Assembly (NCBI GenBank): GCA_024235895.1 | Contig: JACKLM010000006.1 | Location: 124,001 to 188,000 of the forward strand | Reading direction: 5' to 3' | Length of the DNA: 64,000 bases | From: Burkholderiaceae bacterium | GTDB lineage: Bacteria > Pseudomonadota > Gammaproteobacteria > Burkholderiales > Burkholderiaceae_C | In this document: positions 1-7,587 of the stretch, in pieces | Numbering within the stretch: position 1 is the stretch's first letter | How the letters are laid out: each line of letters starts with the position of its first letter | Program-made: the position numbers and the translations under genes | The notes under the pieces: model-generated | The model's database searches: none | The model's input: the letters and a program-made list of their open reading frames with translations, nothing else | What the model was told of the DNA's origin: nothing

Positions 1-1
1 G

Positions 2-340
2 GTGCTGCGGTCGGTCTCGGCCTTCGTCATCTACCGCAAGGTCTATCGCAACGTGATCCTGCCGGAGAAGGTGGCCGAGCTGCTGATCCTGCGCAGCGAC
101 ATGCCGCGCTCGCTGGCGGCGTGCATGGACGAGGTCGTCGCCAACCTCGGGCGCGTGGCCAATGCGCGCAGCGGCGAGACGCAGCGCCGCGCCGGCCGCC
201 TGCGCGCCGAGCTGCAGTACGGGCGCATCGACGAGATCCTGGCCGGAGGGCTGCACGCCTGGCTGTCGCGCTTCCTCGACCGCGTCGCCGACCTGGGCGC
301 GCGGATCGGGCAGGACTTCCTGGTGCCGGTGGCGGCTTGA
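2..340 (+). CDS. C-terminal fragment of an alpha-E domain (DUF403-type) protein
   Basis: The gene enters from the left edge, so only its last ~112 codons are present and the start is outside the window. The fragment is all-alpha. It carries the alpha-E pattern of a YRK-x-YR segment followed by VAELLILRSDMPRSL, in which an aliphatic run precedes an (F/M)PRS motif, and then a helical tail. Alpha-E proteins are about 310 residues and usually sit beside a circularly permuted ATP-grasp protein and a transglutaminase. That suggests peptide or amide chemistry, but the biochemical role is not established. The upstream partners would lie to the left of the window. The family call rests on motif resemblance only. 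Confidence 0.65.
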   Translation: MLRSVSAFVIYRKVYRNVILPEKVAELLILRSDMPRSLAACMDEVVANLGRVANARSGETQRRAGRLRAELQYGRIDEILAGGLHAWLSRFLDRVADLGARIGQDFLVPVAA

Positions 341-345
341 CGGAT

Positions 346-392
346 GGGGTCAGGTCACCCGTTTCACGCCGTGAAACGGGTGACCTGACCCC
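346..392. repeat. Perfect 22-bp inverted repeat (REP/MITE-like hairpin)
   Basis: Bases 346-367 pair perfectly with 371-392 around a 3-nt loop. The outer part of the arm reads GGGGTCAGGTCACCC. A direct echo of the arm end (gaccccaagcc) follows at once, so the terminal sequence occurs twice in tandem. It begins 5 bases after the upstream stop codon and could also act as a bidirectional terminator between two convergent genes, although no T-tract follows. Such a long perfect stem is longer than a typical terminator and resembles REP-type or miniature transposable elements. Confidence 0.7.
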
Positions 393-441
393 AAGCCAGA
401 CCCCAAGCCATTTGCCGAGTTGTTCAAGTTGCTGGCGGCAC

Positions 442-1041
442 TCACGCCGGTCGGCGCGCGACGAGGGTGGAAAAGACCTTCTGCGTGCCTCCTGGCGCGT
501 CGAAGCGCTGCGTCAGGTCCTCCAGCAGCTCCCAGGCCGCCAGACGCGCCAGTAGATCGTCACCCCTTAAGAGGCAATGCCCCTCGGGCGCGAACATGTC
601 CATGAAGGTCGTGCCTTCGATCAGGACGTTGACGACGACGATGCCGCCGGGGCGAACCGAACCGAGCAGGGCATCGAGCTGCCTCCACGCCGCGGGGCAG
701 TCGAAGAACATCAACAGGCCGATCGAGACCACCGCGTCGAACTCGCCGGCCAGCGGGTAGGAACGCAGGTCGGCGAGCTCCGCGGCGACCGGCAGCCCCT
801 CGCTGGTAGCCACCCGGCGGATATGCTCGATGGCGGTCGCGCTCGCATCGAGGGCGACCACGCGACAGCCGGCACGCGCCGCGGCCAAGGCGAGGTTGCC
901 CAGGCCGCAGCCGTAGTCGAGGACATGCCCGCGCAGGTGGGGCAGGGCCAGCTGCTCGAAAGGATTGAGCGCGAAGTCCTGCGCCCGGACCTGCCGGCGG
1001 AACTGGTCGTCGAAGAAGCGCAGGCTGCGGTCGGTCGGCAT
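442..1041 (-). CDS. Class I SAM-dependent methyltransferase (TehB-like)
   Basis: This is a 199-residue Rossmann-fold methyltransferase. SAM-binding motif I is visible as LDYGCGLGNLALAAA (about residues 40-54), followed by an acidic residue ending the second strand (VVALDAS) and motif IV/post-I around FDAVVSIGLLMFF. A short C-terminal half contains VRPGGIVVVNVL. The size and the pattern GEFDAVVSIGLLMFFD resemble TehB-like small-molecule methyltransferases; the substrate cannot be read from the sequence. The ATG at 1041 was chosen because upstream in-frame sequence is Arg/Pro-rich and lacks family similarity. It lies on the same strand as the AhpD-like gene, 81 bp downstream, and may be co-transcribed with it. 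Confidence 0.8.
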   Translation of the reverse strand: MPTDRSLRFFDDQFRRQVRAQDFALNPFEQLALPHLRGHVLDYGCGLGNLALAAARAGCRVVALDASATAIEHIRRVATSEGLPVAAELADLRSYPLAGEFDAVVSIGLLMFFDCPAAWRQLDALLGSVRPGGIVVVNVLIEGTTFMDMFAPEGHCLLRGDDLLARLAAWELLEDLTQRFDAPGGTQKVFSTLVARRPA

Positions 1042-1122
1042 GGTCGAAGCAAGGGCGAGGTCAGGCTTGCGGCGTCGTGGAAGGAGGCGCGGTGGCGGCC
1101 ATTGCAAGACGTTGCGCCGGTT

Positions 1123-1719
1123 TCACCCGCCATGCTTGCCCGGCGTCCAGCCGGTGTGTGCCACGCGGCGCGCGGCCACCTCGGTGGGCAGGTCCTCGAG
1201 CGCGGTGCCCATCGAGTCGTTCCAGCGGTTCAGGTAGCCGAACAGCGCGACGACGGCCATGATCTCGACGATGTCGTCGTCGCTCCAGTGCCGGCGCAAC
1301 TCGGCGCCGATTTCGTCGGTCACCGCGTTGGGCACCGCCGCCGCCGCGTGCGCGAAGGCCAGCGCCGCCTTCTCGGCGGCCGTGAAGTGCGGGCTCTCGG
1401 CGTCGTTCCACGCGTCCGCCAGGCGCGCCTCGGACGCGCCGAAGCGCTCGGAGGCCAGGATCGTGTGCGCCTGGCAGTAGCGGCAGCCCGAGACGAAGCT
1501 CGTGACGTAGCCGAGCAGCCGCTTGAACTCGGGCGTGACCGCGCCGCCGCACTCCATCACCGCCTGGTTGAGCTCGGTGAAGGCCGCGGCGATGCGCGGG
1601 CGCCGCGCCATCGTTCGCACGCTGTTGGGCACGACGCCGAGCGGCCCCTTGAAGAACTGCACCCGCTCGCGCAGACCGGGGTCGAGTTCGTGCTCGTCGA
1701 GCGGTGGGATCAGGGGCAT
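1123..1719 (-). CDS. Carboxymuconolactone decarboxylase / AhpD-like peroxidase-family protein
   Basis: The 198-residue protein has the alkylhydroperoxidase AhpD core. A helix ends in SGCRYCQAH, giving the CxxC redox pair with the trailing His used by AhpD/CMD proteins as the reduction and proton-relay site. Before it lies a conserved LLGYVTSF segment, and after it VMAVVALFGYLNRWND-like helices. Family members reduce peroxides or act on cyclic lactones, and many are uncharacterised. The start at 1719 gives MPLIPPLDEHEL, a usual N-terminus for the peroxidase-related subfamily. It is transcribed away from the hydrogenase operon, whose promoter region it shares divergently. Confidence 0.85.
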   Translation of the reverse strand: MPLIPPLDEHELDPGLRERVQFFKGPLGVVPNSVRTMARRPRIAAAFTELNQAVMECGGAVTPEFKRLLGYVTSFVSGCRYCQAHTILASERFGASEARLADAWNDAESPHFTAAEKAALAFAHAAAAVPNAVTDEIGAELRRHWSDDDIVEIMAVVALFGYLNRWNDSMGTALEDLPTEVAARRVAHTGWTPGKHGG

Positions 1720-1868
1720 CGCGGGGCTCCAGGCAATTTGGGCGTATCCGTCGGCGAATGGCGCGGGACACTGGACGAGTATCTCCGCCCGCAGGAATGC
1801 TCTGGGGTCCGGAGCCGATCCACGAAACGCCAGGACCGGACGAGCCCGCGAGCCCGGGAGCCGGGCCT

Positions 1869-1884
1869 TGGCGGTCGTTGTGCA
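1869..1884 (+). promoter_or_regulatory. Candidate sigma-54 (-24/-12) promoter for hoxFUYH
   Basis: TGGCGGTCGTTGTGCA has GG and GC dinucleotides exactly 12 bp apart, with the flanking TGGC and GCA of the sigma-54 consensus. The TT pair before GC is only half conserved. The Cupriavidus soluble hydrogenase operon is known to be sigma-54 and HoxA dependent, so the position about 140 bp before hoxF is plausible. A GC-rich sequence can give such a match by chance. Confidence 0.3.
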
Positions 1885-1939
1885 TGGCGCGACCAAGCCG
1901 GACCGGGGTCCCTGTCACATTGCTCTGCACGGCACCGAT

Positions 1940-1957
1940 GTACAAGGCGTACAAGGC
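1940..1957. repeat. Tandem 9-bp direct repeat upstream of hoxF
   Basis: GTACAAGGC occurs twice without a spacer at 1940-1948 and 1949-1957, about 65 bp before the hoxF start. It is less GC-rich than its surroundings. It could be a regulator site or a slippage product; nothing in the sequence decides. Confidence 0.5.
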
Positions 1958-2022
1958 GACGTCAGGCGCTCGCTGTCCGCCCCCAACTTTTCAGAGCGCG
2001 ATCGGCTATCCTGCCCCCCGCG

Positions 2023-3831
2023 ATGCCCGCGCCGACCGACCCCGCAGCCGCCGTCGACGAGGCCTTGAGCCGCCACGACCACCAGCGCACGGCCCTGGTC
2101 CAGATCCTGCGCGACGTCCAGTCCCGCACCCGCTGGCTGCCGCGCGAGGTCCTGCGCCGCATCGCCGACGGCGTCGGGCTGACGCCGGCGATCGTCGAGG
2201 GTGTGGCCGGGTTCTACCGCTTCTTCCACCTGCAGCCGGTCGGCCGTGTGCACCTGCTGTTCAGCGACAACGTCACCGACCGCATGCTCGGCAGCCGCGC
2301 GCTGGCCGCCGACCTGTGCGCGCGCCTGGGCATCGAGCCGGGGCAGGTCGCGGCCGACGGCTCGGTCTCGGTCGGCTTCACCTCGTGCACGGGGCTGGGG
2401 GACCAGGGGCCGGCGCTGCTGGTCGACCAGCACCAGGTGCTGACGCGGATGGACGCCGCGCGCGTGGCCGAGCTGGCGCGGCTGGTCCGCGCCGGCGTGC
2501 CGCCCACGAACTGGCCGGCCGACTGGCAGCGCGTCGATCCCGGCATCCGCCGCGCCGGCGTGCTGCTCGGCGCGGCGCCGCTGGCCGGGCCGGCCTTGCG
2601 CGCGCTGCTGGTGCGCGGCGCCGACGCGATGCTGGCCGAGCTGGCCGCCTCGGGGCTGCGCGGGCGCGGCGGCGCCGGCTTCGACACCGCGCGCAAGTGG
2701 TCGCTGTGCCGCGCCGCGGCGGTGCCCGAGGGCGGCACGCGCGTCGTCGTCTGCAACGCCGACGAGGGCGAGCCCGGCACCTTCAAGGACCGCGTGCTGC
2801 TCACCGAGCAGGCCGACACCGTCTTCGAGGGCATGACGGTGGCCGCGCGCGTGCTCGGCGCGCGCCAGGGCTTCGTCTACCTGCGCGGCGAATACCGCTT
2901 CATGCTGCCCGCGCTGCAGGCGGTGCTGGCGCGGCGGCGCGCCGCCGGGCTGCTGGGCGGGTCGATCCTCGGCACGCCGGGGTTCGACTTCGACATCGCG
3001 ATTCACCTCGGCGCCGGCGCCTATGTCTGCGGCGAGGAGAGCGCGCTGATCGAGTCGCTCGAGGGCAAGCGCGGCCAGCCGCGCATCCGGCCGCCGTTCC
3101 CGGTCGAGTCGGGCTACCTGGGGCAGCCGACGGTGGTCAACAACGTCGAGACCTTCGCCGCCGCGGCGCGCATCGCCGAGCGCGGCGGTGCCTGGTGGGC
3201 CGCGATCGGCGTGCCCGGAAGCACCGGCACCAAGCTGCATTCGGTCAGCGGCGATGTCGCGCGGCCCGGCATCTACGAGCTGCCGTTCGGCGTCACGGTG
3301 GGCGAGATCCTGGCCGAGGCCGGCGCCGCCCACACCCAGGCGGTGCAGGTCGGCGGCCCGTCGGGGCTGTGCCTGGCGGCGCACGAGTTCGGCCGCCGCA
3401 TCGCCTTCGACGACGTGCCGACCGCGGGTGCGTTCATGGTCTTCGACGCCACGCGCGACATGTTCGAGGTCGCGCACGGCTTCGCGCAGTTCTTCGCCCA
3501 CGAGAGCTGCGGCTTCTGCACCCCGTGCCGGGTCGGCACCGAGCTGGTGCGGCGGCGCTTCGACAAGCTGGCGCAGGGCCACGGCTCGATGTTCGACGAG
3601 GCCGAGCTGCGCGCGCTGGAGTCGCTGCTGCACGGCACGACGCACTGCGGGCTGGGCGCGACGGCGACCAACCCGCTGCGCGATACGCTGGCGCGATTCC
3701 GCCCGGCCTACGAGCGCCGGCTCGCGTCGCCGCGCTTCGTCCCCGGATTCGACCTCGACGCCGAGCTCGCGCCGGCGCGCCGCGTCACCGGGCGCGACGA
3801 TGCCGGCGCGCATCTGGAGCAGAAGGGATGA
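2023..3831 (+). CDS. hoxF: NAD-reducing [NiFe]-hydrogenase diaphorase large subunit HoxF
   Basis: HoxF is the flavin- and NAD-binding subunit of the cytoplasmic bidirectional hydrogenase and passes electrons between HoxU and NAD(H). The 602-residue product matches the Cupriavidus HoxF length. Residues ~1-170 form the HoxE/NuoE-like thioredoxin domain, which keeps a SCTG motif but not the full set of [2Fe-2S] cysteines. The NuoF-like part follows. It has the glycine-rich GRGGAGF at 214-220, the FMN/NADH-site segment CNADEGEPGTFKDR, and AGAYVCGEESALIESLEG near 331-348. The N3-type [4Fe-4S] cluster has Cys496, Cys499 and Cys502 in ESCGFCTPC, plus Cys542. In-frame sequence extends far upstream, but the ATG at 2023 gives the family N-terminus. 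It is first in the hoxFUYH operon. Confidence 0.96.
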   Translation: MPAPTDPAAAVDEALSRHDHQRTALVQILRDVQSRTRWLPREVLRRIADGVGLTPAIVEGVAGFYRFFHLQPVGRVHLLFSDNVTDRMLGSRALAADLCARLGIEPGQVAADGSVSVGFTSCTGLGDQGPALLVDQHQVLTRMDAARVAELARLVRAGVPPTNWPADWQRVDPGIRRAGVLLGAAPLAGPALRALLVRGADAMLAELAASGLRGRGGAGFDTARKWSLCRAAAVPEGGTRVVVCNADEGEPGTFKDRVLLTEQADTVFEGMTVAARVLGARQGFVYLRGEYRFMLPALQAVLARRRAAGLLGGSILGTPGFDFDIAIHLGAGAYVCGEESALIESLEGKRGQPRIRPPFPVESGYLGQPTVVNNVETFAAAARIAERGGAWWAAIGVPGSTGTKLHSVSGDVARPGIYELPFGVTVGEILAEAGAAHTQAVQVGGPSGLCLAAHEFGRRIAFDDVPTAGAFMVFDATRDMFEVAHGFAQFFAHESCGFCTPCRVGTELVRRRFDKLAQGHGSMFDEAELRALESLLHGTTHCGLGATATNPLRDTLARFRPAYERRLASPRFVPGFDLDAELAPARRVTGRDDAGAHLEQKG

Positions 3832-3861
3832 GCGCGCGCCGGGCCGCCCCAAGCGCGCTCA

Positions 3862-3896
3862 CCCCCTCGGGGGGCGGCGCCGCAGGCGCCAGGGGG
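3862..3896. repeat. Palindromic spacer between hoxF and hoxU that carries the hoxU ribosome-binding site
   Basis: The 70-bp hoxF-hoxU gap holds two adjacent palindromes: CCCCC-TC-GGGGGG (3862-3874) and GGCGCC-gca-GGCGCC (3876-3890). AGGGGG at 3891-3896 follows, 5 nt before the hoxU ATG, and is its best Shine-Dalgarno. The same CCCCC/GGGGG core recurs at 20476-20490, so this looks like a copy of a dispersed repeat inside an operon. Confidence 0.5.
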
Positions 3897-3901
3897 CTGG
3901 C

Positions 3902-4708
3902 ATGAGCGGGGCCTTCGAGCTCGACGGCGTCCGCGTCCCGTTCGACGACGGCGACACGGTGATCGCGGCGGCGGCGCGCGCCGGGCACGAGATCCCGCAC
4001 CTGTGCTGGCACCCGGCGCTGGGCCAGAGCGGCGCCTGCCGGCTGTGCACGGTGCGCGTCGACGGGCGGCTGGCGGCGGCGTGCACGACGCGTGCGGCCG
4101 ACGGCCAGGTCGTCGAGTGCCGCAGCGGCGACCTCGACGAGCGCCGGCGGCTGCTGGTGCAGCTGCTGTTCGTCGAGGGCAACCACTTCTGCCCCGGCTG
4201 CGAGAAGAGCGGCGACTGCCGGCTGCAGGATGCCGGCTATGCCTTCGGCGTCACCGGCCCCGGCTTCGAGGAGTTCTACCCGCGCCGCCCGGTCGACGCC
4301 AGCCACCCCGATGTCTGGCTGGACCTGAACCGCTGCATCCTGTGCAAGCTGTGCCTGCGCGCCAGCCGCGAGGTCGACGGCAAGGGCGTGTTCGCGATCA
4401 GCGGCCACGGCGTCGGCACGCATATCGTCGTCGATTCGGCCAGCGGCCTGCTCGGCGACAGCCGGCTCGCGGCCGACGACCTGGCCGCGCACATCTGCCC
4501 GGTCGGCGCGATCCTGCCCAAGCGGCGCGGCTATGCGGTGCCGATCGGCGCGCGGCCGGCCGACCTGCGCGATCCGCGCGACCCCCGCGTCGCCGTGCAC
4601 GCCGCGGCCGCGCCCGCGCCAGCCGCGCCGGCGCCATCCGCGCCCGCGCTGCCCGCCACGCCCGCCGCCTGCGGCGCGGCGACCCAAGGCCCCGAAGCCG
4701 ATGACTGA
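3902..4708 (+). CDS. hoxU: NAD-reducing hydrogenase diaphorase small subunit HoxU
   Basis: HoxU is the ferredoxin-like electron-wire subunit linking HoxY to HoxF. The N-terminal [2Fe-2S] domain has Cys35, Cys46, Cys49 and Cys61 (GQSGACRLCT and AACTT). The NuoG-like His-Cys region is H95-x-C97-x2-C100-x5-C106 (NHFCPGCEKSGDC). A further [4Fe-4S] set is CILCKLC (145-151) with the later Cys in HICPVGAI. At 268 residues it is about 30 longer than Cupriavidus HoxU. The extra length is an Ala/Pro-rich low-complexity tail after residue ~225, probably a disordered linker. The ATG at 3902 has a strong AGGGGG ribosome-binding site. Its end overlaps hoxY by 8 bp, indicating translational coupling. Confidence 0.95.
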   Translation: MSGAFELDGVRVPFDDGDTVIAAAARAGHEIPHLCWHPALGQSGACRLCTVRVDGRLAAACTTRAADGQVVECRSGDLDERRRLLVQLLFVEGNHFCPGCEKSGDCRLQDAGYAFGVTGPGFEEFYPRRPVDASHPDVWLDLNRCILCKLCLRASREVDGKGVFAISGHGVGTHIVVDSASGLLGDSRLAADDLAAHICPVGAILPKRRGYAVPIGARPADLRDPRDPRVAVHAAAAPAPAAPAPSAPALPATPAACGAATQGPEADD

Positions 4709-5279
4709 CCGCGCCCCGACCTCGGCGCCCGCGGCGCCCGTGCCAGCGCGCAAGCCGCGCGTCGCCACCGTCTCGCTGGCCGGCTGCTTCGGCTGCCACA
4801 TGTCCTTCCTCGACCTCGACGAGCGCTTGTTCGAGCTGTTCGAGCGCGTCGACTTCGACCGCACGCCGCTGAACGACGTCAAGACGCTGCAACCCTGCGA
4901 CATCGGCCTCGTCGAGGGCGGGCTGTGCAACGCCGAGAACGTGCACATGCTGCGCGAGTTCCGTGCCCGCTGCAAGCTTCTGGTCGCGGTCGGCGCCTGC
5001 TCGATCAACGGCGGGCTGCCGGCGCAGCGCAATGCGCTCGATGTCGGCCGGATGCTGATCGAGGTCTACCGCGACCGCCCCGGGCTGGCGCCGGGCAGCG
5101 AGGTGCCGAGCGACCCCGAGCTGCCGCTGCCGCTGGCGCGCGTGCACCCGATCCACGAGGTCGTCCACGTCGACCACTTCCTGCCCGGCTGCCCGCCCAG
5201 CGCCGAGACGATCGGCGAGCTGCTGTTCGCGCTGCTCGACGGCCGCCCGCCGCGGCTGCCGCCGCTGCATTACGACTGA
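4701..5279 (+). CDS. hoxY: NAD-reducing [NiFe]-hydrogenase small subunit HoxY
   Basis: HoxY is the short hydrogenase small subunit and holds the single [4Fe-4S] cluster proximal to the Ni-Fe site. In the 192-residue product the cluster ligands are Cys29 and Cys32 in LAGCFGCHMSF, the Cys of VGACSING and the Cys of LPGCPPSAE. No Tat signal or C-terminal membrane anchor is present, consistent with a cytoplasmic enzyme. The first ~18 residues are an Ala/Pro-rich extension. The ATG at 4701 overlaps the hoxU stop; a downstream start would leave the core intact, so the extension is the uncertain part. It precedes hoxH with a 124-bp gap, wider than the other operon spacings. Confidence 0.95.
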   Translation: MTDRAPTSAPAAPVPARKPRVATVSLAGCFGCHMSFLDLDERLFELFERVDFDRTPLNDVKTLQPCDIGLVEGGLCNAENVHMLREFRARCKLLVAVGACSINGGLPAQRNALDVGRMLIEVYRDRPGLAPGSEVPSDPELPLPLARVHPIHEVVHVDHFLPGCPPSAETIGELLFALLDGRPPRLPPLHYD

Positions 5280-5403
5280 CGCTCACCGGGCCGACCCGAC
5301 ACCCTGCCCACCCGCGCCCCACGACCTGACGCCCCACGACCGCCCGCTACACGATCCGCCCGACGATCCGCGCGACCAAGCCCCCGAGCCCCGACCCGCC
5401 GCC

Positions 5404-6927
5404 ATGGACCCCGCCGTCAACCCCGCGACCCTTGCCGCCGCCGGCCTGCGCCGCGTCGCCATCGACCCGGTTTCGCGCGTCGAGGGCCATGGCAAGGTCA
5501 CGCTGCTGCTGGACGAGGCAGGGCATGTCCGGCAGGCGCGGCTGCACATCGTCGAGTTCCGCGGCTTCGAGCGCTTCATCGTCGGCCGCCCGTACTGGGA
5601 AGTGCCGGTGATGGTGCAGCGGCTGTGCGGCATCTGCCCGGTGTCGCACCACCTGGCGGCGAGCAAGGCGATCGACGTCGCGCTCGGCGTCGCCGACGCG
5701 GTGCCGCCGTCGGCGCAGGCGCTGCGCCGGCTGATGCACCACGGGCAGATCCTGCAGTCGCACGCGCTGCACTTCTTCCACCTGGCGTCGCCCGACCTGC
5801 TGTTCGGCTTCGACAGCGAGCGTGACCGGCGCAGCATCATGGCGGTGGCCGAGGCGCACCCCGAGATCGCGCGCCAGGGCGTGCTGCTGCGCAAGTTCGG
5901 CCAGGAGGTGATCCGGCTGACCGCCGGCAAGCGCGTGCACGGCACCGGGTCGGTGCCGGGGGGCGTCAACCGCCAGCTGACGCCCGAGGAGCGCGACGCG
6001 CTGGCGGCCGGGCTGCCGCAGGTGATCGACTGGTGCGAGCGTGCGGTCGATCTCGTCGATGCGCTGCACGCGCGCCAGCCGGCGCTCTACGAAGGCTTCG
6101 GCGCGATGCGCTCGAGCTGGCTGTCGCTGGTCGGCGACGGCCGCACGCCGGGCGTGCCGGCCGGCGCGATGGACTTGTACGACGGCGCGCTGCGCTGGCG
6201 CGATGCCGACGGCGCGCTGCTGCTCGACGGCGTCGACGTCCAGCGCTACGCCGATCACATCGAGGAAGCGGTCGAGCCCTGGACCTACATGAAGTTTCCG
6301 TACCTGCGCAGCCTCGGGCGCGAGCGCGGCTGGTACCGCGTCGGGCCGCTGGCGCGGGTGCAGAACGTCGACGCGATCCCGACCGCGCGCGCCGAGGCGC
6401 GCCGGCAGGCCTTCGTCGCCGGCGGCATGGTGCACGGCACGCTCGCCTACCACGCCGCGCGCATGATCGAGATGCTGCACGCGGCCGAGGTGATCGGCGC
6501 GCTGCTGGCGGGCGACGAGGTGGTGCAGGGCGAGCGCGTCGCGCCGCTGCCGGGGGCGCAGGCGCAGCGCCGCGAAGGGGTCGGCGTGATCGAGGCGCCG
6601 CGCGGCACGCTGATCCACCGCTATGCGATCGGCGCCGACGACCTCGTCACCGAGTGCGACCTGATCGTCAGCACGACGCACAACAACGAGGCGATGAACG
6701 AGGCGGTGCGCAGCGTCGCGCGCGAGCACCTGGACGGCCGCGAGCTGACCGAGCCGCTGCTGTCGCGCATCGAGATCGCGGTGCGCGCCTACGACCCCTG
6801 CCTGAGCTGCGCGACCCATGCGCTCGGGCGCATGCCGCTGGAGTTGTCGCTCCTCGACGCCGGCGGCGATCTGCTGGACGTGCTGCGGCGCGACGCCGAC
6901 GGGCGCGTCGGGCGCGAGCTGGCGTGA
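5404..6927 (+). CDS. hoxH: NAD-reducing [NiFe]-hydrogenase large (catalytic) subunit HoxH
   Basis: HoxH carries the Ni-Fe(CN)2CO centre that splits or makes H2. The four metal-binding cysteines are present in the two family motifs: RLCGICPVSHH (Cys75, Cys78) near the N-terminus and DPCLSCATH (Cys466, Cys469) near the end. All are TGC codons, so this is not a selenocysteine hydrogenase. The precursor continues 35 residues past His472, the expected cleavage point of the maturation protease. That tail is about 11 residues longer than the Cupriavidus one. The 507-residue length is slightly above the family norm. No hyp maturation genes are in the window, so Ni-Fe centre assembly must be encoded elsewhere. 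Confidence 0.97.
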   Translation: MDPAVNPATLAAAGLRRVAIDPVSRVEGHGKVTLLLDEAGHVRQARLHIVEFRGFERFIVGRPYWEVPVMVQRLCGICPVSHHLAASKAIDVALGVADAVPPSAQALRRLMHHGQILQSHALHFFHLASPDLLFGFDSERDRRSIMAVAEAHPEIARQGVLLRKFGQEVIRLTAGKRVHGTGSVPGGVNRQLTPEERDALAAGLPQVIDWCERAVDLVDALHARQPALYEGFGAMRSSWLSLVGDGRTPGVPAGAMDLYDGALRWRDADGALLLDGVDVQRYADHIEEAVEPWTYMKFPYLRSLGRERGWYRVGPLARVQNVDAIPTARAEARRQAFVAGGMVHGTLAYHAARMIEMLHAAEVIGALLAGDEVVQGERVAPLPGAQAQRREGVGVIEAPRGTLIHRYAIGADDLVTECDLIVSTTHNNEAMNEAVRSVAREHLDGRELTEPLLSRIEIAVRAYDPCLSCATHALGRMPLELSLLDAGGDLLDVLRRDADGRVGRELA

Positions 6928-7052
6928 GCCGAACCGCGGTGGCCGCCGCGGCGCCGCTCGTCGGCGCCCGGATCGACTCGCCATCCGTCGCGGTCGCCGT
7001 CGCCGACCCGGGCCGACATCCGGCGCCGGGCGCACGGGCGGAGGGTATCCCC

Positions 7053-7544
7053 ATGCCGCCCGCGGCCACCAGGGTCGCACCGCTGCTCGTGCTGGCGATC
7101 GGCAACCCGAGCCGTGGCGACGATGCGCTGGGTCCGGCGCTGCTCGATGCGCTGCGCGCCGCCGACGTCGATCGCAGCGGCGAGGTCGAGCTGATGGTCG
7201 ACTTCCAGCTCCAGGTCGAGCACGCGCTGGACTTGCAGGGCCGGCGCGCCGTGCTGTTCGTCGATGCCGCGCGGCCGGGGACGGTCGGCGCTGGCGGCGT
7301 CGCCCTCGCGCCGCTGGCGGCAGCCGAGGCGCTGCCGGCGCTCAGCCACGCCCTGGCGCCGTCGGCGGTCCTGCGCGTGGCCGTCCAGCTCGGCGCCGCG
7401 CCGCCGCCGGCCTGGCAGCTCGCGATCGAGGGTGAGCGCTTCGACCTCGGCGAGGGGCTGGGCGACGCTGCACGGTCGCGGCTGGCGCGCGCGCTCGCGC
7501 TGGCCCAAGGCTGGATCGCGTCGCGTCTGGCGCCCGGTGCCTGA
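7053..7544 (+). CDS. hoxW: Hydrogenase maturation endopeptidase HoxW
   Basis: HoxW removes the C-terminal tail of HoxH after nickel insertion. The 163-residue product has the HycI/HoxW fold signature: LAIGNPSRGDDALGPAL at about residues 14-30, whose Asp is a nickel-sensing ligand, and LMVDFQLQVEHALDL (~50-65) with the second acidic and His ligands, then VLFVDAA. In-frame coding extends upstream into hoxH in another frame, but the ATG at 7053 is preceded by GAGGG at 7041-7045 and gives the family length. It lies 125 bp after hoxH and faces the mltB-like gene. Confidence 0.9.
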   Translation: MPPAATRVAPLLVLAIGNPSRGDDALGPALLDALRAADVDRSGEVELMVDFQLQVEHALDLQGRRAVLFVDAARPGTVGAGGVALAPLAAAEALPALSHALAPSAVLRVAVQLGAAPPPAWQLAIEGERFDLGEGLGDAARSRLARALALAQGWIASRLAPGA

Positions 7545-7587
7545 GGCTGCCGGTCGCGCCGCGGTCTGCCGGCGCATGCGGCCTCCC

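Larger units (their letters stand above)
1720..2022. other. Divergent intergenic region between ahpD-like gene and hoxF
   Basis: This 303-bp stretch has no credible gene. It separates the leftward AhpD-like gene from the rightward hox operon and so should hold the promoters of both. It contains a sigma-54-like element (1869-1884) and a 9-bp tandem direct repeat (1940-1957). No Shine-Dalgarno sequence precedes the hoxF ATG. Confidence 0.7.

Noticed and set aside
2023..2530. Separate hoxE gene
   Set aside because: The HoxE/NuoE-like sequence is the N-terminal domain of HoxF itself, in one continuous frame and at the Cupriavidus HoxF length.
1915..3852. Long minus-strand open frame of 645 codons opposite hoxF
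   Set aside because: It is antisense to hoxF, which has full motif support; the opposite frame is low-complexity Arg/Ala/Gly and reflects high GC. Other long open frames opposite real genes (for example 8680-11979 and 38191-40764) were rejected likewise.
5404..6927. HoxH as a selenocysteine hydrogenase, because selAB is in the window
   Set aside because: All four metal-site cysteines are encoded by TGC, and no in-frame TGA is present.
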